In this document: in pieces, positions 7,123 through 11,600 of the stretch | Numbering within the stretch: position 1 is the stretch's first letter | Layout of the letters: every line of letters begins with the position of its first letter | Source of the DNA: Methanomicrobiales archaeon | GTDB taxonomy: Archaea; Halobacteriota; Methanomicrobia; Methanomicrobiales; Methanoculleaceae | DNA length: 11,600 nucleotides | NCBI GenBank assembly: GCA_012521035.1 | Contig: JAAYND010000091.1 | Coordinates: 1 to 11,600 of the forward strand | Direction: 5' to 3' | The notes under the pieces: model-generated | What the model was told of the DNA's origin: nothing | Seen by the model: only the letters and a program-made list of their open reading frames with translations | Database searches by the model: none | Program-made: the position numbers and the translations under genes

Positions 7123-7733
7123 TTTTTCTCCTCCTTTCTGAAAAGAATCACCCGCACGGGCGATCCGTCAAGACCCCTGAGCCGTAATGGTAGCGCCACC
7201 ATGAAGTACTCCCCCTCCGGCACGCTGGAGAGGTCGAGCAGTTCGAGTATGACCACCCCCCGCCCGAGCAGGCGACGATGGACCGAACCGTCACCCAGAT
7301 AGGTCTCTATCGAGGGGGTATCTATGCCGACACAGGCGATCCCGGCATCAGCGATGAGACTGGCCGCATCGATTGAGAGCGCCGGGTAGCAGGGATCGAA
7401 CTCCTGCATCTCCGAGAACCAGGTCTTCAGGAGAAGCGTCCGGGTGCCTGTCAGTCGGCCGGCGATCCGGTCAGGGGTGATAAGTCCTTCACTATCGCTA
7501 CAGTCGAGCACCTGTGCCGGCCCGGTGAGTCGGTCGAGCGGTATCCGGTCGACCGTCTGCCCGCCCTCGATGTAGTGCGACGGGGCATCTATGTGCGTCC
7601 CGGTATGGCTCCCGAGGGTCATCTCAGTCACGCGGTACTGCCCGGTATCGATCTCGTGGAACCGGGGCCGGATGTCGCCAGGGTAGACGATGACATCGTC
7701 GGAGAGATCGCGGGTGAGATCATAGATCCTCAT
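7119..7733 (-). CDS. Cyclase-family (KynB/arylformamidase-like) metal-dependent hydrolase
   Basis: Member of the cyclase family (PF04199, the kynurenine formamidase/arylformamidase fold). With the ATG at 7733 it is 204 residues, close to the family norm. The hallmark HTGTHIDAPSHY (43-54) gives the two His and the Asp that bind the metal, with His53 nearby. The later VHRRLL (His152) and ILELLDL (Glu164) match the second conserved His and Glu. It also opens typically, MRIYDLTRDLSDDVIVYPGD. A GTG at 7751 would add six residues, but the ATG at 7733 forms an ATGA overlap with the pcm stop and sits behind a GGGGGA ribosome site, so I prefer it. The chemistry is probably hydrolysis of an amide or formyl group. 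The substrate is unknown, and nothing here points to tryptophan breakdown. Confidence 0.9.
   Translation of the reverse strand: MRIYDLTRDLSDDVIVYPGDIRPRFHEIDTGQYRVTEMTLGSHTGTHIDAPSHYIEGGQTVDRIPLDRLTGPAQVLDCSDSEGLITPDRIAGRLTGTRTLLLKTWFSEMQEFDPCYPALSIDAASLIADAGIACVGIDTPSIETYLGDGSVHRRLLGRGVVILELLDLSSVPEGEYFMVALPLRLRGLDGSPVRVILFRKEEKK
7128..7135 (-). promoter_or_regulatory. Strong ribosome binding site for the cysteine-rich gene
   Basis: On the minus strand this reads AGGAGGAG, five bases before the ATG at 7122. It complements the archaeal 16S 3' end (AUCACCUCC) very well. It lies inside the last codons of the cyclase gene, so the cysteine-rich protein could be translated independently of the overlapping stop. 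Confidence 0.7.
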
Positions 7734-8404
7734 AGATCGTCCCCCTTCCACCCGAACTCCCCGATCAGCGGCACAAAACAGACACCACCGAGCGAGGTGG
7801 TCTCCACCCGGCCATCGCGTTTGACGAGTTTGACAAGATCTTGACAGTCCCTCGGGCCGATAGGAGCGACCAGGCGCCCGCCTTCCGCGAGCTGGTCGAT
7901 CAGCGGTTGCGGGACCGCGGGCGATGCTGCTGTGACAATGATAGCATCATACGGTGCCCCCGGCGGGTAGCCCTCCGTGCCGTCGCAGACGACTATCCGG
8001 ACGGTGGTGATCCCCGCCCGGGCGAGGTTCTTCCGTGCCCGGTCAGCGAGGTTTTCGATACGCTCAATGGATATGACTGAGCCTGCAAGTTCAGCGAGGA
8101 TGGCCGCCTGGTAGCCGCTGCCGGCCCCGATCTCAAGCACCCGGCTCTCAGGACGGAGTTCAAGGTTCTCGGTCATGACAGCGACGATGTAGGGCTGTGA
8201 TATGGTCTGCTCCTCACCGATGGGGAGTGGCCGGTCCTCGTAGGCGGCATGCTCAAAGCCTTTCGGCACAAAGAGGTGGCGCGGAACCTTCCGCATCGCG
8301 GCAAGCACCCGCGCGTCCCTGATCCCCCGGGTTCGGATCTGGAACTCCACCATCCTCTCGCGCTCTTTTGCGAAGCGGTCGGTCTCTGTCATATCGTCTG
8401 GCAT
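7730..8404 (-). CDS. pcm: Protein-L-isoaspartate O-methyltransferase
   Basis: Class I SAM-dependent methyltransferase that methylates L-isoaspartyl residues in damaged proteins so they can revert to aspartate. The 224 residues fit the family. VPRHLFVP (40-47) and EEQTISQPYIVAVMTE (64-79) are the PCMT signature, which includes the Ser-Gln-Pro substrate-site segment. VLEIGAGSGYQAAILAEL (89-106) is SAM motif I, VISIER follows, and PYDAIIVTAAS (151-161) and GGRLVAPIG (175-183) are the later motifs. The ATG at 8404 overlaps the sufB stop as TGATG. An alternative ATG four codons in (8392) would remove only MPDD. The stop overlaps the cyclase start as ATGA, so the two are probably translationally coupled. 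Confidence 0.96.
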   Translation of the reverse strand: MPDDMTETDRFAKERERMVEFQIRTRGIRDARVLAAMRKVPRHLFVPKGFEHAAYEDRPLPIGEEQTISQPYIVAVMTENLELRPESRVLEIGAGSGYQAAILAELAGSVISIERIENLADRARKNLARAGITTVRIVVCDGTEGYPPGAPYDAIIVTAASPAVPQPLIDQLAEGGRLVAPIGPRDCQDLVKLVKRDGRVETTSLGGVCFVPLIGEFGWKGDDL

Positions 8405-9495
8405 CAGAACCCGGACTCTGCTTTATCGATCGCGTCGTCGATCTGCCTCTGCAGGACCTCAGGCAGACCGCTGATCTTGACGTCCAGGAAACCGCGTATG
8501 ATGGTTGCTGTGGCGTCGTCCTCTGAGAGGCCCCGCGCCATGAGATACTCGATCTCGTGGCGGGCGATCTTTCCGACCGCAGCCTCATGGGAGAGCTCGG
8601 TGCCGGTCAGTGTCCCCTCGATCTCAGGAATGGCATGGATCGTGCCGTCTTTTAAGATCAGGCCCTTGCACTCGATATGCCCCCGGGTGTTCTCCTTCTC
8701 ACCGAGGATGTGTCCCCGGGATATAACGGTACCGCCGGTGGTGATCGCCCGGGAGATAAGTTCGGTGCTCGTCTGTTCAGCGGCGAGGATGGTACGGGAA
8801 CCGAGATCGAGGAATGACCCCGGCGTTGCGACGACGATGCTTGAGAACCGGGCTACTGCGTTCTTCCCGACGAGGCGCGCCGTCGGATACATGGTGACCC
8901 GGTTGACCGGCTGCATACAGATGTAGTTTGAGAGGAATGTTCCATCCTCCTCGACGATCGTGGCGCTCCTCGGGAAGACGCTGATCCCCGCGCCCCAGTT
9001 ATGGATCATCGTGGATGTGACCCTGGCGCCTTTACCGACGTAGATCTCGGTAACCGCGATATGTGCACCACGCTCCTTCTGCCAGGAACTGGCACATCCT
9101 GATATGATATGGATCTCGGATCCCTCTCGCGCGATGAATATGTTGTGGACGTGCTGCACCGGCTCTTCGCGGAGGAAGAGGCAGGCCTGAAGCGGCATCG
9201 CTACCTTCACGCCGGGGTGAGCGATGACGACGAGGCCCTGCGGGGTCTCCTGCTTTGCTACATACTTTGTGTACTTGTCCGCATCCGCCGGGACCGCGTT
9301 CCAGTAGTAGTCGCGCATCCAGTCGTACTTCTCAAGTGCGACCTTGATGGGGAGCATCTCGATACCTTCGGCCCCGCAGGTGGTCTGCACCACATCCTGA
9401 TCGATCTGGAAGAAACTTCCGCAACGGTTCTGCATCCCAACTTCAAGACCGGTCTGGGCGAGGCGCTCCTGATCCTCTAAAGAGAGATGTTCCAT
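8404..9495 (-). CDS. sufB: SufB/SufD-family Fe-S cluster scaffold (minimal SufCB type)
   Basis: Beta-helical SufB/D core protein, the scaffold on which Fe-S clusters form with the SufC ATPase. From the ATG at 9495 it has 363 residues, shorter than bacterial SufB (about 495), as expected for archaeal homologues. The core runs from about residue 85 (GLVVIAHPGVKVAMPLQA) through TSTELISRAITTGGTVISRG to SHEAAVGKIARHEIEYLMARGLSEDDATATIIRGF. Cys276 in HIECKGLIL and His303/Glu304 in SHEAAV align with E. coli SufB Cys405, His433 and Glu434, the cluster-assembly site. It is thus SufB-like rather than the catalytically poor SufD. An in-frame extension to 9582 would overlap 82 bases of sufC; MEHLSLEDQERL at 9495 looks like the true start, 5 bases after the sufC stop. 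No SufD, SufS or SufE gene is present. Confidence 0.93.
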   Translation of the reverse strand: MEHLSLEDQERLAQTGLEVGMQNRCGSFFQIDQDVVQTTCGAEGIEMLPIKVALEKYDWMRDYYWNAVPADADKYTKYVAKQETPQGLVVIAHPGVKVAMPLQACLFLREEPVQHVHNIFIAREGSEIHIISGCASSWQKERGAHIAVTEIYVGKGARVTSTMIHNWGAGISVFPRSATIVEEDGTFLSNYICMQPVNRVTMYPTARLVGKNAVARFSSIVVATPGSFLDLGSRTILAAEQTSTELISRAITTGGTVISRGHILGEKENTRGHIECKGLILKDGTIHAIPEIEGTLTGTELSHEAAVGKIARHEIEYLMARGLSEDDATATIIRGFLDVKISGLPEVLQRQIDDAIDKAESGF

Positions 9496-9500
9496 ATCAG

Positions 9501-10232
9501 TTATCTCGGTTTGCAACGCAGGCACTCTCCGTATCCTTTTTCCTTGACCACGCGCAGGATCTCGCGGGCGTTTCCATGACACCGGATCCGGCCGCTTATC
9601 ATGACATGGCCCTGGTCAGCCTCAAGGTAATCGAGTATGTAGCCGGTGTGGGTGATTATAAGACCGCTCCGGCGCCGGTTGACGATATGGATATCTTTCT
9701 CAAGCAGGGCCGCGATCTCCTTTCCCATCAGGTTCATGTTCTCAAGGTCGACGCCGCTCTCAGGTTCATCCAGCATGAGGTAATCGGGCTGCTGGACCTT
9801 CAACTGCAGAACCTCACTCCGCTTCATCTCACCGCCGGAGAATCCTACGTTGATGTCCCGGGTAAGGAACTGTTCCATGTTGACCGACTGCGCAAGCGCT
9901 TCTATCGCACTCTCATCCATGTGGGATGTGGCAGTGAGCAGTTTTCCGAGTTTCAGTCCGGATATTGCAGGCGGGTGCTGAAACATCATGCCTATCCCGA
10001 GATGGGCCCGCTCATGGATCGGCATGTGGGTGATATCCTGCCCCTTAAAGACAATAGACCCGGATGTGATCGTGTAGCCGCCAAACCCCATGATGGCCTT
10101 GAGTAGCGTACTCTTTCCCGATCCGTTCGGACCCATCAGGACATGAGTCTCCCCCTGCCCGATATGGAGGTTGATATCGTGGAGCACCTCGGTGCCATCC
10201 ACGCTCACGTGTAAATCACTGATATCCAGCAT
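9501..10232 (-). CDS. sufC: SufC-type ABC ATPase for Fe-S cluster assembly, with CxxC tail
   Basis: 243-residue soluble ABC ATPase that powers SufB-based Fe-S assembly in the cytoplasm. Walker A is GPNGSGKST (34-42), the Q-loop is MFQHPP with Gln85, the signature is FSGGEMKRSE (131-140), Walker B is YLMLDEPESGVD (151-162), and the switch His is 195 in ITHTG. FSGGEMKR and the LDEPESGVD form are SufC hallmarks, unlike transporter ATPases. The C-terminal GYG is followed by ECLRCKPR, so the protein ends in a CxxC pair (Cys237, Cys240), which E. coli SufC does not have. The ATG at 10232 has GGAGTG at 10237-10242 as ribosome site. It is the first gene of the packed block and starts after about 600 bases without a clear gene, so its promoter should lie just upstream. 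Confidence 0.96.
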   Translation of the reverse strand: MLDISDLHVSVDGTEVLHDINLHIGQGETHVLMGPNGSGKSTLLKAIMGFGGYTITSGSIVFKGQDITHMPIHERAHLGIGMMFQHPPAISGLKLGKLLTATSHMDESAIEALAQSVNMEQFLTRDINVGFSGGEMKRSEVLQLKVQQPDYLMLDEPESGVDLENMNLMGKEIAALLEKDIHIVNRRRSGLIITHTGYILDYLEADQGHVMISGRIRCHGNAREILRVVKEKGYGECLRCKPR

Positions 10233-10290
10233 ACGGCACTCCGTTATGTATATGCCGGAGGATACATTAACGCTTGTACCATAACACCCC

Positions 10291-10308
10291 CTCTCCCGGC
10301 AGGGAGAG
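10291..10308. repeat. Perfect 7-bp inverted repeat with 4-base loop
   Basis: CTCTCCC, loop GGCA, GGGAGAG: a compact GC-rich hairpin about 60 bases before the sufC start. No T-run follows on either strand, so it is a weak terminator candidate. If transcription starts near 10375, it would lie in the sufC leader. Confidence 0.6.
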
Positions 10309-10397
10309 AGGTATAGAGGGGATCAGATCGACACCTCTACCAGACTGAGGATGAACTGAGGGCTGATAGACATTATACCGTCAAAAATAGCCTGAAG

Positions 10398-10407
10398 ATT
10401 TATAGTA
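10398..10407 (-). promoter_or_regulatory. Possible archaeal TATA box for the sufC block
   Basis: On the minus strand this reads TACTATAAAT, a reasonable archaeal TATA box in the AT-rich part of the spacer. Transcription would start near 10375, leaving a leader of about 140 bases before sufC that contains the hairpin at 10291-10308. A weaker TAATGTAT-like element at about 10258-10268 could instead give a nearly leaderless transcript. Both are sequence-only guesses. Confidence 0.25.
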
Positions 10408-10696
10408 TGTAGCAATACATTTTGGAACGTTGGCCTTCCCAAGCTGGTATGACCGGCTATGGGCAGAACGTAATCGTAAGGTATTATGCCCCCAATTTTC
10501 CATAAAAAGGTGGGCGGCTACATTCCCAGATTCAAAGCCCAGATCCAGGACATATTTCAAAACAGCTACGAGAATGACTCTAGATCGTTCACTTTCACCC
10601 CGCACTCGACCGGGTTAAATAGCGGCCACGCCATGTTAGATATATGGAAGGAACTGCATTCTGCACGTTTGCCAGTCTGGTTGAGCGGGCCGCCTG

Positions 10697-10771
10697 CTAC
10701 CCGACAATCGTTCGGCGGAACCAGATGAGAAAAGTGGCGTATATCAGCACCAGAAAGCCAGAGAACCGCAT
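10697..10771 (-). CDS. Possible 24-residue membrane microprotein
   Basis: A short frame from the ATG at 10771 to a TAG encodes MRFSGFLVLIYATFLIWFRR followed by TIVG. It is one hydrophobic segment of about 15 residues flanked by Arg on both sides. No ribosome site of normal spacing precedes it; CCGGAAG directly abuts the ATG. It lies between the transglutaminase-like gene and sufC, on the same strand. It could be a real small membrane protein, a leftover membrane tail of a decayed gene, or chance. Confidence 0.15.
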   Translation of the reverse strand: MRFSGFLVLIYATFLIWFRRTIVG

Positions 10772-10841
10772 CTTCCGGTGAGGTAGGGGATCGCTTCAGC
10801 TGATCGATCCCGCGCCGGCATGCGGGCAGGTCGTCTGTCCG

Positions 10842-11600
10842 TCACGATCCCGGGTACGCCCGGGCGCGGAGGTACGATCCAGGCCGATCATGGGCGTGGG
10901 TGATGAGGTGGTTGTAGAGGTCGACGGCGGTCCGCGACTCCTCGAGCAGGGTGTTGTAGGACCGTAGTATATCGTTATACTCTCTGGCTTCCCGGTTGTA
11001 TTCGGGTACGAGACGGTTGTACTCCCGTATCTCTCCTGATCGGGAGAGGGTGGCCATCCGTGTTCCGAGTGAATCGATGTACTCTTTTTTGATCTCAAGC
11101 TCCCCTGCGCGCACCTCAAGTTCCGGCATGAGCGCCTCAGCCCGGGCGCGGGATATAGAGAGAGCGTGTTCTATTGTGCGGATCTGGTCGCACGCGGTGT
11201 AGCACCGGTGGCCATCCCCGATGGGGATCACCAGGGGATCGGAGGCGAGGACCGTCCCGTGCGAGAGCACCGGGGGCGGGATACCGATGTAACTTGTGTT
11301 CGTGGCCTCGATGTAGGCGTACGTGGTGTTCTTGTAGTGGCATCCAGCGCTCCCCACCCCCACGGCCATGTGGGTCTCGTCTCCGAAGTAAAAGAGCGCA
11401 ACCCTGTAGTCCTCCCGGGCGAGGAGCGCGGCGAGGAGGAGACTTTTATCGTCACAGTCCCCGTCACCGTCGCCGAAGGTTGCGATGGGGAACTTTGGTT
11501 CGATTATCGAGTCGTCGGTCCAGTACGGGATGGACTGTACGAATGCGGTGATCAGTTCGAGGTAGCGATCGTCGTCAAGTCCCTCGCGATCCCTGATCTC
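10842..11600 (-). CDS. Transglutaminase-like cysteine hydrolase with Tyr-Asn heptad tail (N-terminus beyond window)
   Basis: The frame is open from base 11600 to the stop at 10842, giving at least 252 residues; the internal ATG at 11369 is not the start because the catalytic Cys lies before it. Visible residues 38-80 read as a transglutaminase/cysteine-protease core: PIATFGDGDGDCDDKSLLLA with nucleophile Cys49, then DYRVALFYFGDETHMAVGV with His77. The following YAYIEATNT has an acidic residue (Glu98) that may complete the triad. Such domains occur in archaeal surface or secreted proteins. Residues from about 138 to 235 are helical and charged. Tyr-Asn recurs exactly every seven residues at 194, 201, 208 and 215, skips one heptad, and returns at 229, which suggests a coiled coil. 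The N-terminus, with any signal or membrane anchor, is not visible. Substrate and biological role are unknown. Confidence 0.85.
   Translation of the reverse strand, partial: EIRDREGLDDDRYLELITAFVQSIPYWTDDSIIEPKFPIATFGDGDGDCDDKSLLLAALLAREDYRVALFYFGDETHMAVGVGSAGCHYKNTTYAYIEATNTSYIGIPPPVLSHGTVLASDPLVIPIGDGHRCYTACDQIRTIEHALSISRARAEALMPELEVRAGELEIKKEYIDSLGTRMATLSRSGEIREYNRLVPEYNREAREYNDILRSYNTLLEESRTAVDLYNHLITHAHDRPGSYLRARAYPGS

Larger units (their letters stand above)
10233..10841. other. Long non-coding or degenerate stretch upstream of sufC
   Basis: About 600 bases with no recognisable gene. It is more AT-rich around 10378-10425 than the flanks. Possible ORFs are a minus-strand 74-codon frame at 10381-10605, a plus-strand TTG-started frame at 10430-10618 and a plus-strand 80-codon ATG frame at 10486-10728. 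They overlap one another, show no motif I recognise and lack good ribosome sites, so I do not call them. A hairpin CCCGC/GCGGG with an 8-base loop (10809-10826) lies 16 bases past the stop of the transglutaminase-like gene and might help end its transcript, though no T-run follows. A second hairpin and a TATA-like box are listed separately. The stretch may contain a decayed gene, a long sufC leader or an unannotated RNA. Confidence 0.5.

Noticed and set aside
8249..8926. Plus-strand open frame of 225 codons opposite sufB and pcm
   Set aside because: It is antisense to two well-supported genes and its composition is that of a complementary-strand shadow.
10381..10605. Minus-strand 74-codon frame upstream of sufC
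   Set aside because: No motif, no ribosome site of normal spacing, and overlapping plus-strand frames of equal quality. I could not tell it from chance or from a decayed gene, so it is only mentioned in the spacer entry.
10486..10728. Plus-strand 80-codon ATG frame in the spacer
   Set aside because: It would be the only plus-strand gene in the window, has no recognised domain and no clear Shine-Dalgarno.
11137..11551. Arg- and Ser-rich frames on both strands over the transglutaminase-like gene
   Set aside because: They are out-of-frame readings of the continuous minus-strand frame from 11600 to 10842, which carries the catalytic Cys and His motifs.

Overview
The window looks archaeal, most likely a methanogen of the Methanomicrobiales (Methanoculleus-like); this is inference. 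It rests on a two-gene SufC/SufB iron-sulfur pair without SufD, SufS or SufE, archaeal-type fused sugar-1-phosphate nucleotidylyltransferase/hexapeptide proteins, GGTGA/GGAGG ribosome binding sites, and many ATGA or TGATG gene junctions in GC-rich DNA. Every gene I can support lies on the minus strand, so transcription runs from high to low coordinates.

Layout in the direction of transcription. (1) 11600-10842: the 3' part of a transglutaminase-like cysteine-hydrolase gene with a C-terminal Tyr-Asn heptad region; its start is outside the window. (2) 10841-10233: about 600 bases without a convincing gene. They hold a hairpin, a possible minus-strand TATA box and a few short unrecognised ORFs. 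(3) 10232-6517: sufC, sufB, pcm (protein L-isoaspartate methyltransferase), a metal-dependent cyclase/formamidase-like hydrolase and a cysteine-rich protein that may belong to the DUF4213/DUF364 type. These genes are packed with gaps of 5 bases or less, or with overlaps. (4) A 36-base spacer with a T7 run on the minus strand. (5) 6480-1: a phosphosugar mutase (glmM), two tandem nucleotidylyltransferase/left-handed-beta-helix paralogues, glmS, a hexapeptide sugar N-acetyltransferase and a DegT-family sugar aminotransferase cut by the window edge.

Block 5 encodes a full route from fructose-6-phosphate to UDP-GlcNAc: GlmS makes GlcN-6-P, GlmM makes GlcN-1-P, and the GlmU-like enzyme acetylates and uridylylates it. 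It then adds the amination and acetylation steps typical of diacetamido sugars used in archaeal surface glycans. Of the two GlmU-like paralogues, only the one at 4011-5210 keeps the acetyltransferase catalytic residues. In the one at 2855-4009 every such position I can align is replaced. I found no mobile element, CRISPR array, tRNA or rRNA. I see no overtly novel system. The best leads are the degenerate paralogue, the cysteine-rich protein beside the Fe-S genes, the CxxC tail of SufC and the heptad-repeat transglutaminase-like protein.
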